Positions 1 through 12,387 of a DNA stretch of 64,000 bases are shown piece after piece. The position numbers were made by a program, and so were the translations under genes. The stretch covers positions 1,488,001-1,552,000 of the forward strand of contig CM073194.1 in assembly GCA_037042915.1 (NCBI GenBank), read 5' to 3'. Under the pieces are notes generated by a model, which searched no databases, was not told the origin of the DNA, and saw only the letters and a list, made by a program, of their open reading frames with translations. The first letter of the stretch is position 1; every line of letters starts with the position of its first letter. This DNA comes from Auricularia sp. M13. Its lineage: Eukaryota > Basidiomycota > Agaricomycetes > Auriculariales > Auriculariaceae.

Positions 1-35
1 CTCGAGTTTGTGTTTCTCACGCTGACTCCCCGCAG

Positions 36-1999
36 CTCGGGCTGGACAGAATGCGTGGGCTGCGCCGACCGCGCGGCATACGATCTCTCCGTGCACGCCC
101 GAAAGACGGGCGCGAACCTCAGCGCGAGCGTCCCGCTCAAAGAGCCCATACTGAAAGACGAGTTCGTCGCGGAGATCAACAAGAAGACGTTCGGGAAGCA
201 CTTTGCGCGCGACTATGCGGACGTCGTCAACGCGCTTACTGCGCTCGACCAGCCGAAGCTCATCGTCGCTGCGGCGGAATTGGAAAAGGGGTACGTCTGC
301 GCGCTGTGTGGTGCGCGGTAGGGCATGAGCTCATGCGGTGTGGGTAGGTCGGTCAGGATCCCGAGCGTGGACGGCAGCAAGACGTTCGAGCTCACCAAGG
401 ACCTCGTCACGATCTCCATGGTCACCAAGAAGGAGAGCGGTGCGTAGCTTTTTGCCTTTGTCGTCTTGGGTGTTCCACCCGCGTCCTCTCCAACTTTCTC
501 CCTTTCATTTGAGCCCATTACGTTTCAGCCTTTGTTTGTTATCCCTCCCCCCTATCCTGCTTCTCGTCCGATACCGTTTTTGCGTTTGCGTTTGCGTTTG
601 CGTTTTGCATTTCGGACGCCACCCATTCATTCGTGCCTCCATCCATCTGCCTGCCCGCCCCGTTCTGTTGGAAGGCTGCATGCGTCACGCGTTCCTGGCA
701 CCGAACCCTTCCTTCCCCGTCGGCCGCGGAACGCCCGAACTCTCTATGTGTTCAATTTTGTGCATTCCCCGAACCCACCGACCGCTCGCTTTGCTTCGCT
801 TGTTTGCTGACCCCTATCGCTTCGCCCCGCCCGCAGTGCGCACGTTCACGCCGAACGTGATCGAGCCGTCGTTCGGCCTCGGGCGCATCCTGTACTGCCT
901 GCTCGAGCACTCGTACTGGGCGCGCGAGGAGGACGAGGTCCGCGGGGTACGTCGCTTTTCTTTTCTTCCCGCGCTGTTCGTAGGCTACGGCCTTACTTTC
1001 CCCTGCGGGGAACGGTGGCATTGCCGTTGCGGCACGTGACGCTCAGTCCCTGACGACACGTGCCCAACGTCGTTGACTCTTTCCCGCGCCGTCGCTGACG
1101 CGCGCGCCCGCAGGTCCTGTCCTTCAACCCGCTCGTGGCGCCGACCAAAGTGCTCATCGTGCCGCTGAGCAGCAACCCCGTGTTCTTCCCGCTCGTCAAG
1201 GACGTCTGTGCGTAGCCGCCTCTTTGCTCGCTACAACGCGCTGACTGCCTCTTTCTTCCCTTGTGCCGTATTGCTAGCCGCCAAGCTGCGGAGCGCGGGC
1301 ATCTACGCGCGCGTGGACGACAGCGCGGCGTCGATCGGCCGGCGGTACGCGCGCAACGACGAGCTCGGCACGCCGTATGGCGTCACCATCGACTTTGCCT
1401 GTGCGTCCTTCCGCCCGGTGTGAAACTGCCTATCCACCCCTGACGCGCCGCGTTTTTCTGCAGCCGTGCAGAATGGGACTATGACCCTGCGGTGAGTGCC
1501 TGTTTGCGCGGGCGATAGGATTGCGAAGGCTGACGGGCTTGTTTGTGTTTGCGATCTGCTTTTGTGTTCGTTCGTTCATTCCGTTTTTTTGCTTTGCGTT
1601 CGTTTCCGTTTTGGCTGCGATTGTGGCCGTTTTGTTTGCCATTTCTTCGGCCGACATCTGCTCTCGACTTCGACCCGGGGACGCGACCTTCGTTCGGGGA
1701 AACTCGGGCTCGGCCATCCATCCTCCCGCCGCATCTCCCGCCACACAACGATCTTATCCTTTGACTCATGCTGCACGCGCCGTGCGCTGTTGGTTGTTGG
1801 TTGTTGGTTGTTGGTGCCTTGCCGGCGGACCACGGACGATGGGCGACGGGCTAAACACAGCGAGCGAGATACGATGAGGCAGCGCATCGGCCCGGTCGAC
1901 GAGGTGATCGCCGTGGTGACTGCGCTCGTGAACGGCACGCTCGACTGGGAGGCCGCGTGCGAGCGCCTGCCGGCGTATTCGGGGCAGCAGGACGTCTAG
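36..1999 (+). CDS. GRS1: Glycyl-tRNA synthetase, C-terminal part (5' end outside window)
   Basis: Class II aminoacyl-tRNA synthetase that charges tRNA-Gly in cytosol and probably mitochondria. The window opens in an intron; the first exon starts after the acceptor at 35. Spliced exons (about 36-290, 357-440, 837-948, 1114-1210, 1278-1400, 1464-1491, 1851-1999) read through without a stop. Class II motif 3 is visible as EPSFGLGRILYCLLEHSYW (about 857-920). The anticodon-binding domain follows, from VAPTKVLIVPLSSNPVFFPL to RRYARNDELGTPYGVTIDF and LRERDTMRQRIG, ending in GQQDV. The last intron (about 359 bp) is unusually long for this window and carries GGTTGTT repeats. Identity is secure from the motif series; exon edges are inferred from GT/AG signals. 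Confidence 0.93.
578..604. repeat. Hexanucleotide microsatellite in a GRS1 intron
   Basis: About four copies of GCGTTT lie inside the second visible intron of the glycyl-tRNA synthetase gene. This is a simple repeat with no other role visible. Confidence 0.8.
1788..1816. repeat. GGTTGTT minisatellite in the last GRS1 intron
   Basis: Short tandem copies of GGTTGTT/TTGTTGG lie close to the acceptor of the last GRS1 intron and probably account for part of that intron's length. Confidence 0.7.
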
Positions 2000-4900
2000 A
2001 GGAGCAGGTGCGTTCCTGTGCGAGGTGCATGCTGTCGTTCTGAAAGGGGAAATTTGCAGCTTGCAGGGGTCTCCACTTTGCACCGGGCACGCATTTGGCA
2101 GCTTGCACCTTGTTGTTTGGCTGTTCCCTCGTCCCGGGCGATGTTCGATGTTCTTGGATCCGATTTCAAAAATGATACATATCGCGCGCTGTACAGACCA
2201 CAGGTTCGAGTTCGAGTTCGGTTATACTTGCCTTGTCTCGCGATCGGGCAATCGAGTTGCCCGACGCAGCGCAGCGCATCTCACGCTGCACGGCTCAAAG
2301 TCTACTTTTGACTTATTCTGGCTCGGAAAGACTAATTCTCGAGCGACCCTGTGGCAAGCCAAGGCTCCCTCGCCTCGGCTAGGGTGTCTGCCGGCCGGCT
2401 TCGTCGTGGACAGATGCAGTCCGGAGGGGTGCTGCGCTGCGTTTCCTGTCATTGTCAGCGGCCAGCCTTCTGCGCCCGGATGAGTCCGCGAAGCTGGGAA
2501 TCCGGGATGCGAGGGAGTGGCCGGGAAATCTGCCACAGCTGCCACTCTGGGGAATCCACCAGTGAGCATTGACTATGGGCTCTCGGCATCCTTCGACTTT
2601 GTCAGTTGTCAGAGGTGTCGCGATCGGCGTGGCGTCCTGTGTTGTCGTTCGGCTCGAGAATGGCGAACTTCGCGGCCTTCGCGCTGAATGCTATTGCACT
2701 CCCTGGCACGCGGGAACGCCGTTCTGTCGGCCGCCCGATGCGATTGCCCAATGCCTGCTTATCCACGTGTTTGCCATATCTCATATCGGACGGTGCTGCG
2801 ATCTCAATCTCAGATGACGACGCCGGCGGTCGGGCCGTGGGCCAGGATGCTGCAGTTGCCCGCCCGCCAGAACTTGGGATAAGTGCACGTGGAGACAGCC
2901 TGAGCATGTATAACCGTATGATTCAGGTCGCGAATTGCGAGCGATGACGGAACGGTGTGCCCTCGATGTCGCCCCTGCGGCTATGTTACGTCCATTTTCG
3001 CATCATCGACGCGGATAACCAGCTGCCCTCGTTCTCCCATTACAGACAGCGCGTTTCGACTTACGGCAACGGCAACTGCGCGCCAACGCAGTCAGTTGTC
3101 GCTCCGTCGATAAGAGACGGGCGTATGAGTAACAGTGCCTGCTCATCGACGTCGTACGTGCCGGCGCGCGATGGACGGATGGGTTCGCTGCTCTTATCCT
3201 GCTTCGCGCCGTTATCAATCTTTCAACCTCGTCCCGGCTCGGGATCCTCGCCGTGCCAGGCGCTCCGTCTGCACTGCCAGGCAGCGCGATAGCATGCCAC
3301 TTCCAAGTTCCAACACGCCGGCGAACGCTCGACTGAATGATACAGGTAACAGCGGCGCGGGATCATTCAACTCAGCACGGAGGAACAACGAGGAACAATA
3401 CCGATCGCAAGTACTCCGCGTCTGGCGCCTATTCCGCCCAGGGAGAATACGTACTTGCGCGCTGGCCCCATTTGCTTATTATGGCGGCCGCTCTGCGAAT
3501 CTCACCATTCGAAACGGCCCCATGTCTATGCGCAGCCTGGTAATTTACGGAAGCCCCTCCTGCGCCCCCGGCGTCGAGGCGGCTACCATGGTGCCCGCAC
3601 CTCACGTGCCCGGCGTCGCTGCGTAGTACGGCAGCATCATGATTCTGGAATCTGCCAGGCTTGCGCAAGTCGCGGCGGCGGCGTTTGCTTGTTCCTCCAT
3701 TTGCAACGTGACTCGGACGCTGCCTCGCGCAATATGGCACCTGGATATGCACCTCTTCATCTGCTGATACTCCTCGGACGTCTTTTGCTTGTGCTTTTGC
3801 TTATCTGTAGTCGCCCGTCGCTCCTGCGGCGAAGCTGGCTCGTTTGGGGCAATCGAGATTAAAACGGCGCTCTGGCCTCCTCCCACAGTCAGGCTGGGCG
3901 CTCAACGCTGTATAGTATGACCTCCAGATCCAGATGTTTGCTGTTGCCGCAGTGTGGGCTTCCTAATGGCTGTGGCGTGCACCTCTATCTCTGTTCAGCG
4001 GTCCCAACTGGAAACGGCTACATGGCTTGCGTCTCTGCGTCTGCATCTGTACATGTGCGTCATCATCATGCGCGGCGGCTGCTAACCAGCTCTGTGGCTG
4101 CAACCGGGCCAAGAACGGCGGCCAGACCTGGAAGGCTGGAAGGCTGCCAGTGGAGTCTATTGCTCGCTCGTTCTCGCATCGCCGCTTGCTATGCGCTACT
4201 CCTCCCCGTGCTGCGTGGAACGCACCGTGCTACTGTAGTGGAATGTTACAGCCTGGATATGTGCACGTTGAGACTCGGGCTCGGACCCGCGCACAGTGTT
4301 GCCCCTCTGGCAACCTGGGACCTGTCCTGAACACTTGAACGCGAACTGAGCCCGCTATACCAGCTATGTTCATAACGATAGACCCCTTCCGAAAAAAGTG
4401 AACTACGTCGGAACAGCTGATCCGGACGTCCTAAGCGAGCCAACTCGCCACCGGATTGGCTGGCTGCTCGCTTAGGATACCTCGTATGGTAGGCGCCACC
4501 TCGCCGCGTCAAAACGCAGAAATCGGCCGTGGGGTCTATCGTTTTGAACATAGCTGACATCGGATGGCCACGCCACACAGCGCCGGGACGCCGTCACTTG
4601 ATGGTTATCTTTATGCGCCGCTCTCGCACGCTCCGTTCGGCCAGCCGCGCGCGCGAGAAAGGCGGGACACATGACCGGCTCACCACATGACCTCCAAGTT
4701 TAAGTCTGTCATCCGCCCGCGCGATGTCCCCACAAAGCCCAACACATCGTCGATCGCCGCCGCGTCACACTCCCCGCTTGTCGCTTGTCGCTTGCCTGCG
4801 TTGCCGGCCCTGCCCCGCCCCCGCAATCTGGGGGGAATTTAACTTGTTTGACTTGGAGCTCTGCCGAGTTATTTCCTCAGGTTCCTGAACGCGAAGCGAA

Positions 4901-6743
4901 ATCTGCCTCAGATTGCATTTTGGCTTGTCGCCAACTTCCAGTATGGAAAATTATGGAATGGTCTCTTGTGCCCCGGTATAGCTAGCGCGCGCCCCGGCCT
5001 CGGCGCTCGTTATATCGAGCTTGTTCGATCGCGGGTGGCGCAGGTGATCAGACTCGGAGGAACGCTCTCGCGGGATCAAACGCGTTTGATCGCATGCGCG
5101 CACGGTGTCGTCCGTTGGACAACTGACAGCGCGCAGCGCGATAGATACCTCAGTAGATGACCTTTGACCGGTGACCAATGGACGCTATGTTGCGCGCACG
5201 TGTGCTCGGGTGCTCGTTGTTTACCAGCCGGATTTTTCTGAATGGACAGGATGCGATATTCCGGGCTCGTTCACGTTCTCCCGCGGGGATGTCAGCATGA
5301 CATGTCTTCTGGGCTTCTCGTCCTCCCCAGCGTCATTTTACTGTACTGGGATGTTCATTGTGTGCTGCTTGTAGGCAGGGACTGCGAACTCACACCGGAA
5401 CGTGTCGCCGTTCAAGTTCTCCCACTCCAACGCGTTCGCCGGGACTGCGCTTCGTTCACCCACTTTTCTTGGACCGACCACTAATTATTCGCTCCTAAGG
5501 AGTGCGCAATTTACGCCATCATTAAAGCAGTCGTTTTCGCGCACGAGGCAGGCTAGGCGCTGTCCGGTCGACGTCCGAATGCACGTCGCGCAATAAAGTT
5601 ACTGGTACAGTACTGACGCCGATCACGACGCGCTCGCGGCCTTCGCGAAGATCTCGACGTCATAGCCAACCTCGCTGCTGAGCTAATGTAGCCAAGTTGT
5701 ACGAGTGGCCAGCGTCCAAGTTTGAGTCACTCCCGCTAACACCTGCAGGTTGCGGAAACGGACACGCCAGGACGTGTTAGGCTATCATGTGACCGAAAGC
5801 GTAGACGCCGTGGTTGAAACATGAAACAGGCCGGAGTGGCAGGGAGGGCCGAGCGGGACGGTCACCGTTCATGGGCACGGTGCCGCTGCGTTGCTGATCT
5901 GGGCTGAAGCAGGGGGTCAGCCATCTTTGTCCGAGACAGACAGACAGAAGCGACGAACGGTAATTGTGCAGGAGCACAACAAAGCACGGGAGTGGTCGAT
6001 CATGTGCTGCCGAATCGTGCGCTGAAGAATGCGGATGTGCGCTATGATAATGCTGTAATTTTCAGCCAGGCAGGCTGATGATAGGAGCTGCTGCATTGGG
6101 CGATTGCAAAACTCGACAGTTTTCGTGCTGCGAGAATAACAGGGTAGGCACTCTGGTTGGACTGAAGCCGTGAGTGATTGCACAAACCTGACAGGGAAAG
6201 CCGGCGGCTAAATAATTCGTCTCCTATGTTCGTACGACGGTCCTGGTCCCGAGCTGAACCGTGTAAAGCAGGAGCGAGTCAACTTTGTCCGAGGGAGTCC
6301 GCCTACGGAAAGAACAGCGGAACGACCATCATTGTGCAAGAAAAACCAATCACGAGTACAGCCAAATCACGCACATAGGGATGCAAAGCTCGACTGACTG
6401 TGGACAAGGGCGTCAGAGACAGACGTAAGAAGCTGATCTCCTTCCACAGAGCCCGAGCAATGATAATGAGAAGCCCCAGGAGAGGAACATCTATAATCAC
6501 AGAGCAAGAGCCTGTTCCTGGAAATTGAAGCCGCGAGTGATCGTGCGAATCCCACGTTGCGAATCCTTCCTTCCAAAGCCAGCCAGCGGACGAATCTTTC
6601 AGCTTCCAGTCTCCTATGTGGGCCGTTGCTGTGGCAATTTTTTAGTAGCCGTTGCCAGCACGCCTTAGCTGATCGGAAACGGGCGCGGCTGCGGGCGCTC
6701 ATCGCCGGGACCGTCTTGCCTTTCGACGAGCAGGGTGAAGACG
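2000..6743. other. Gene-poor interval of 4.7 kb
   Basis: No supported gene is seen on either strand. Open frames are short, lack splice-consistent continuations and match no family I recognise. The right end carries a degenerate direct repeat listed separately. This is the longest empty interval in the window; it may hold relics of mobile DNA too decayed to recognise. Confidence 0.6.
5904..6618. repeat. Degenerate tandem direct repeat of about 355 bp upstream of the bestrophin gene
   Basis: Blocks recur in the same order about 350-380 bp apart. Examples: CTTTGTCCGAG near 5935 and 6285, TGAAGCCG(T/C)GAGTGAT near 6164 and 6527, GTCTCCTATGT near 6219 and 6610, ATTGTGCA near 5963 and 6331. The copies are diverged and non-coding. 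Seen by eye only; a dot plot would fix the limits. Confidence 0.5.
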
Positions 6744-9216
6744 ATGCTGCCACGACGAGCGCAGACGTTCCACACAGCGGCCGAGTCGCTCAAAGACCAG
6801 AGCTTTTTCGTGCACCCGGTACTGTCGCCGTACAGCTCGAAAACGCACTTCGTCCCGAGCCTAGCCAATGCGGTTCTGGCCACGGCGCTCTTTCGCTGCT
6901 GGCACATCATCCTGTTCTTCTCGGGCTGGGCTGCGTGCGTAACGCTCATCACTCGATTCGTGCACGACATCAGCTTCCAGTCGACCCTGCTCAACGTATT
7001 CGGAACTGTGCGTCCACTGGCAGCCAGCCCAGAGCGAGATAGCAGCTCCTGGCGCACCGTAATAGCAACTGACGCCGGCGCGCCCCAGGTCCTTGGTTTC
7101 GTTATCTCGTATCGCACGTCGAGCAGCTTCGAGCGCTATGTACGTGCGCAAGCGACAGGCAGGCCGTCCCGAGTGCCGGCCGGCATCATCCTGGTTATCA
7201 TCTAACCCAGCGCGCAGAACGAGGGACGAAGACTGTGGTCGTCGATCATCTACGCAACGCGCTGTTTCGCGCGCGCCGTCTGGTTCCACGTGCCAGACTT
7301 CCCCGGCTTAGAGCCCGACAAGACGGAGGCGGAAACCCGCTCGCGCATTCTCGTCGAGAAGAAAACGATCATAAACCTCCTTCAAGCATTCAGGTCGGCG
7401 CTCTCAACGTCATTGCGCTTCCCCGTTCACTCACTGAACTGAACTCGGAATCAGCGTCGCTGTGAAGCACTACCTGCGCGGCGAGGATGGCATCTACTTC
7501 GTCGACCTGTACCCGCTCGTCAAGTTTCTGCCGTCGTACGCGCTCCCGATGTCCATACCGTCTCCGCTGCCTTCCCCGCTGCAAGGGTATGACAGCCTGT
7601 CTCCCGACGAGAAGGGACAGCCCCCGCAGCACCCCTTCGCCGCGCCAGGTCACCCCGCGCCACCCGTCCTCAGCGCGTCGACCTCCGCTCCGCACCTGCC
7701 GTCCACAACCGGCCCGCCCCTCCGCAAAGTACGGACACAACAATCCGCGCGCACGTATCCCACCATCGTCATTGGCTCGAACGGCGACCAACCTGGCGCA
7801 CCCCAGCCCCAGTCTCAACCCCCGGTGTCACAGCTCGCACGCATCCGCGAAGGGCTCTCGCCGTTTCTCCCTCCGCCCGTCACTAGCGGTGCTGCGGCTG
7901 ACAGCGGCTATCGCGTGCGCGGGCTCTCCACGGGGCTCGGGGAGGACCCGCCGCTCGCGCCGTCGCAGAACCCGCCCAAGTACCACCTCTTCGACGTCTT
8001 CCCGTTCTCGCTCTTCGTCAAGTTCCTCACCAAGCGCGGGAAGGACGTCAAGGGAAAACGCGCAGCCCGCATCCGCGCGCGCCTTGCGGCGGGGTCCAGT
8101 CACAACATCCCGCTTGAAATCTCGTTCTACCTCGCAAGTCTTTATTCCTTGTCATTTTCGCGTAACATCGGACGTACTGGCTAACTATCCAGGCAGACGT
8201 CCTATGTTTCCGCGCTGCAGCAGCGCAAATGCATCGACGTTGCCACGACAAGTACGCAAACTGGGCCCCTATCCGGAGCTAACGCGCTGTCCTCACGCAC
8301 ACGAATCCAGACTTGCTACTCAACTCACTGAACATGCTTGTTGACTCACTGACTGGTGAGACCGAACCCGTCGGATCACTTGAGCGACTTGCTCATTTCC
8401 CATCGTGATCAGGTCTTGAACGCATCTTAACGACACCGATCCCATTCAGTTACAACGTCCACCTGTGGTCGGTCACGATCATCTACGTCCTGACATTGGT
8501 GCGTTGATCCCATTGCATCTTTGCACAAAGGTGAATGACGAATATTGACTTGGTAGCCATTCCAACTGTGGAAAACCATGGGATGGCTCACGATTCCGGG
8601 CACTGCTATCGCAGTATGTGCAATTGCCGAGACGCTTGCGTCCTTCGCACTATTAACACCTGCTCGCAGTCATTCTTCTTCTTTGGATTTATTTCCCTGG
8701 TGCGCACGTCGCGCGGCTCCTGCTGGATGGAGCGCTGACCGTTCGCGCAGGGAGCTGAGATAGAGAGCGAGTCCTCGTTTCGTCCTCACGCTGGTGCCCC
8801 GCTAACCGTCGATGTGATGGTTAAACAGATCCTTTCGGTGAGCGTTGCTGCGTTTATGCAATCGAAAAGCGTGGATGCTGACGTTCAATTCCCCAAGGAT
8901 ATGACAAGAATGACCTGAACCTGTACGTCCTATGGCGCCCTCCTAAGCCCTGCTCACCTTCCAGGATTCCACCCTCAACAGAGACCACTTCACCAACACG
9001 CTCATCGCCGCAGAGCTCGTAGCGATCACGTCCGTGCCGCCGCCGAGTGTGTCGCAGTGGGCGTTCGTGCCCGAGAACGACCAGCTGTTCGCGCCGCTCG
9101 TGCGCGGCCACGGCGCGCCAAAATCGGGCGTCGCGTTCGAGAGGGTGATCCCGGAGGAGTGGGTGCGCCGCGGGGAGCCCCGCATGCGCGAGATGTTGAG
9201 AGGGGAGACGGTCTGA
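6744..9216 (+). CDS. Bestrophin-like (RFP-TM family) anion channel
   Basis: Predicted membrane chloride channel of the bestrophin/UPF0187 family. ATG at 6744 is chosen over an upstream in-frame GTG. Exons I infer: 6744-7008, 7089-7134, 7218-7393, 7455-8133, 8197-8251, 8311-8355, 8413-8498, 8557-8613, 8670-8699, 8751-8766, 8829-8837, 8898-8924 and a last exon from about 8967. Family hallmarks are GFVISYRTSSSFERYNEGR, LWSSIIYATRCFARAVW, PFQLWKTMGWLTIPGTAIA and the split EIENPFGYDKNDLNLD motif, followed by HFTNTLIAAELVAIT. Hydrophobic segments fit a four-helix pore. About 200 residues of proline- and serine-rich sequence after the second helix pair (7560-7975) look like an inserted cytosolic loop. 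Two introns appear to be GC-AG type and one exon is only 9 nt. Family call is firm; exact splice sites are inference. Confidence 0.88.
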
Positions 9217-9528
9217 GTGGGTATGACGACACCCGCATCGGATTTGCTCCCCTCGGCTTGCGTGCTCTCGCGGCATATCGAATCAAAAGGATACCCAATG
9301 ATCATGATAAAGGAAACGGGCAGAGGACTCGTAGATGCGATTATAGTGTCGCCTTCATGTTGTGTTTACGCTTTCGAGCATCTCGTTCGGATAAACTGTC
9401 GGTTGCACAAAGCGAGTCCGGCCGGCGCGCGAAGCGCACTATAACTGGCATTACAAAGCTCTAGCCTACAGCGGCAAGTGTACATTTGGATTCGTTACAA
9501 AGTCCTTCGGCGTTGAAAAGCTCTAGAC
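9217..9528. other. Intergenic space between convergent genes
   Basis: Shared 3' region of the bestrophin gene and the small minus-strand gene. No coding or structural signal seen. Confidence 0.6.
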
Positions 9529-9972
9529 TTAGAGGCCGCGGTTCAGCTCGGCAGTACGCGCGTGCAACTCCTCGCGGGTCTGCGGTGACTCGTTAGCATC
9601 TAGAACATTCGCAGTGCTGCGCACATACCGCTGGCTTGTCAAGGTTCTTGGATATTTCTGGCGACGGGATGTAAGGCCCCTTGGCCGCGTACGGGGCGAC
9701 CTGCGGGTACTGGTGCATGCCCTGGTTGAGGCCTCCGCCAGACTCTGGCATGCCAGGGGCGGTCGGGCCGCGGGTCAGATCAGCAGGATCGTTCGTCGTC
9801 TACTCGGCGCAGCAATGGTAAGCATTATAAGGACTCATATTCGAGGGACGGTGCGTACAGCAGGATGGGGCTGGATGGAGTAGGTCGGCTCCTTGTTGTC
9901 CTTGGGCGGGGCCTCCTTGGAGCGACGGCGCTCAGAGAGCTTGGACTTCATCTTGTTCATGAAGGACGACAT
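9529..9972 (-). CDS. Small conserved-looking protein of unknown function, three exons
   Basis: Exons on the minus strand are 9859-9972, 9629-9799 and 9529-9579, with introns of 59 and 49 nt, GTACGC and GTATGT donors, and phase 0 throughout. The protein is about 111 residues: a basic start (MSSFMNKMKSKLSERRRSKE), a polar middle rich in Pro and Gly, then VAPYAAKGPYIPSPEISKNL and a terminal REELHARTAELNRGL. There is no signal peptide or membrane segment. I do not recognise a named family. The clean splicing and phase agreement support a real gene. It is convergent with the bestrophin gene. Confidence 0.75.
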
Positions 9973-11121
9973 CGTAAAGGTTCGTAAAAGTGAGGTTGGA
10001 ACTGAGGTTGAGGTTGGGAACTAGGATTGCTTTTTGGTCGGAGTCAGGGGGTGGCGCGGACCTTTTATACGCTGTGCGTGGCTGTGCCGATGACATCGAT
10101 TGGCCAGAGCGTCATCTCGTCCCGCGCCACGACTCCACGGCCCTCCACTCGAGCCTGAGCCACCAGGCCCAGGGCTCTGGCGGCGAATGAGACTCAAGGA
10201 CGGTGCATACGACACGAGTTACAATGTCTTCGGCAAATACTGAAGAACTCGATAGGTTCCTAGGTACTGTACTTCTAGGTCCGTTGGATTTGGTTTGGAA
10301 AAGAGGTCACAAGTGCCATGTGCATTCGCAGTCCCCGTGCCACGTTGGGTTAGCGGGCAGCCTGTGTAGCCGGAATGCGGTATGAGGCAGGAAGCGTATA
10401 CAGGCTGCCAACCCCCGAAGATGTTGATTGAAGGCTTGTTTAGTATGCAGAACCGCAAGTGTCCTGGCTTGGTCCTGGTGGACACAGTTACTCGCTGAGG
10501 CTACAGCTCAATCACGCGTGGATCGATCATCCTCGTCAGCTACACGCTCATACCGACAATTCGCTGCGGCACTCAAAGCTACGCATTATTGTTCAGGCGC
10601 TGCTGTATTATTCTTGAATCTGGCCTTCTTTGAGCTCGAAATACGGTAGACGTACGCTTCATCATCTCTCGGTAGAAGACGCGGGGCCATTGGCATCGCC
10701 AGTTCGGGTCTGCGCTCTCGAATGGCGTGTCGACCGTCCCACCCAAACATCTTCCACGTGCACAGACTCTTCCTTTCCTTCTAGTGCGACAAGGGCGAGG
10801 GAAGCAGGTCACCGTTTCCCAGCCCCCAAACTGCGATGCGCGCAGAAGTCAAACGCGACAGAAAAGTGTGGAGCTTCGTTCACTCGACCCAATCTCCACT
10901 GGTAGCACCTGATGTCTACGCAGCAGGTCCCAGAGCGGACAAAATAACGGCTTCACACGTCCGCTAGAGAAGGTGATGTGCCGCTGAGCTAGGGCAGTGC
11001 CTCAGCAGGAGGAAGCCCGAAAGGCGCCCCCCACAGTATATTAAGCAACTCAGGCAGTTCGATCTATCACGACGCTTACCGCCGTCTCTTGTCTTGTCTC
11101 TTGACTGGTTGCTCTGTCGTT
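9973..11121. other. Divergent intergenic region
   Basis: About 1.1 kb between a minus-strand gene start and a plus-strand gene start, so it likely holds both promoters. A TATA-like tract lies near 11037-11043, about 80 bp before the plus-strand ATG. No gene seen. Confidence 0.55.
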
Positions 11122-12387
11122 ATGCTCAAGGATTTTGCATGGCGTACAATCCTCTTGAGTCCTTTCGTGGTCCTAGCCCAAACCAACGTCTTTGTCGAGG
11201 ATGATGATCCATCTCGTACGTTTTAAACAGTTGTACTGATCAGATGCTCACGGGTTTTCGTCAAGTTGTTTTCTCGCCTGAAAAATCCTCCTGGTTACGG
11301 AACTTCAACCCCCAGCCTGGGCCTAATGGCGCATTGGTTGATGACTATTATCATTCTGGGAGTTACACTAGCAGCATCTTTGCGGGCATGTCAATCACAC
11401 TCACTTTCAACGGTACGTATGATAAGCGTCTCATGAGTTTCCAAGTCGTTTCTCATTTATAGTCGCAGGGTCGTATATCGCATACTATTCGGACTTGTAC
11501 TACACACATGGTCTGGCAGAGGTATGTTGAGCTGATGACTACTTTTCCGTTCTAAATTCAATGATAGATCGATCTTGATGGAAACAAGACCACCTTCTCG
11601 ACATATAGTCACCTGGATTACGGAACACCACAAGTACTGCTTTTCGAGGCTCACATCGATCCCAATACACCAGATCACACGATCAAGCTCACGAATCTGG
11701 AGAATAAGACGATGGGATTCGACTATTTTCGGTGAGTATAATTTTCTTGTGATCCTCTGCCCTCTGCTAAGTCAGAAAAGGTACACTGCAGTATTTTCAG
11801 TGAGGTACGCATACCTCTTGGGTTTGACTATTATCGAATGACGGCAGTTGGTCTCTACGCCCAGCGGGCCGAGTTCTACGCCTCACTCGCCAGGCCTTAC
11901 GCCTCACCCACTGGGCTTGACGCCTCAATCCGGGTCTTCGCCGAACTCGGCGACTGGAAGCTCTGCACTTCCCTCTTCGTCCTCCATGCCGCATGATATC
12001 GCCACGGCGGATTTCTCAACGTCGACTGCGAGCACTACAAAACCACAGCCAACAAGGACGCATTCTGCAATTCCCTTGGTTTCGCATTCGAAACCTTCAC
12101 CTTCGGCCATGTCAAAACCCGAGATGATTGGTCTCAGCATCGCTGCAACGGCATTGGCGGTGATACTTGTCCTTTGCACTGTGTTGTGCTTGCGTCGCTT
12201 ACGCCAAGCGGGAGCTATCTCATACAGCGTGAGGGCCTGGCGCCTACTAGAGGAACCGCTGCAAGGCCTCACATCGACAACGACGGCTTACTCTGCGGCT
12301 CCATTGCCACTGCCGCCGATTTCACCGACTGACAAGTATCTGAGTCCCAAGGTTCACAATACCTTTGTGAGCCATCCGCATCTGTAG
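11122..12387 (+). CDS. Single-pass membrane protein with a secreted N-terminal domain (unknown function)
   Basis: Six exons: 11122-11215, 11266-11412, 11463-11521, 11568-11731, 11782-11800 (19 nt) and 11848-12387; all junction phases agree. Residues 1-20 (LSPFVVLAQT) look like a signal peptide. The ectodomain contains DDDPSLVFSPEKSSWLRNF, a GSYTSSIFAGMSITLTFN segment and YIAYYSDLY, resembling the beta-sandwich ectodomains common in basidiomycete single-pass proteins. A Ser/Thr/Pro-rich stalk follows, then one membrane helix (IGLSIAATALAVILVLCTVL, about 12127-12186) and a basic stop-transfer LRRLRQ. The short cytosolic tail ends SHPHL. The role is unknown; a cell-surface receptor or anchor is only a guess. 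Confidence 0.8.

Noticed and set aside
2200-2225. GGTTCGAGTTCGAGTTC as a tRNA B box
   Set aside because: It is a short GTTCGA repeat; flanks do not fold as a tRNA.
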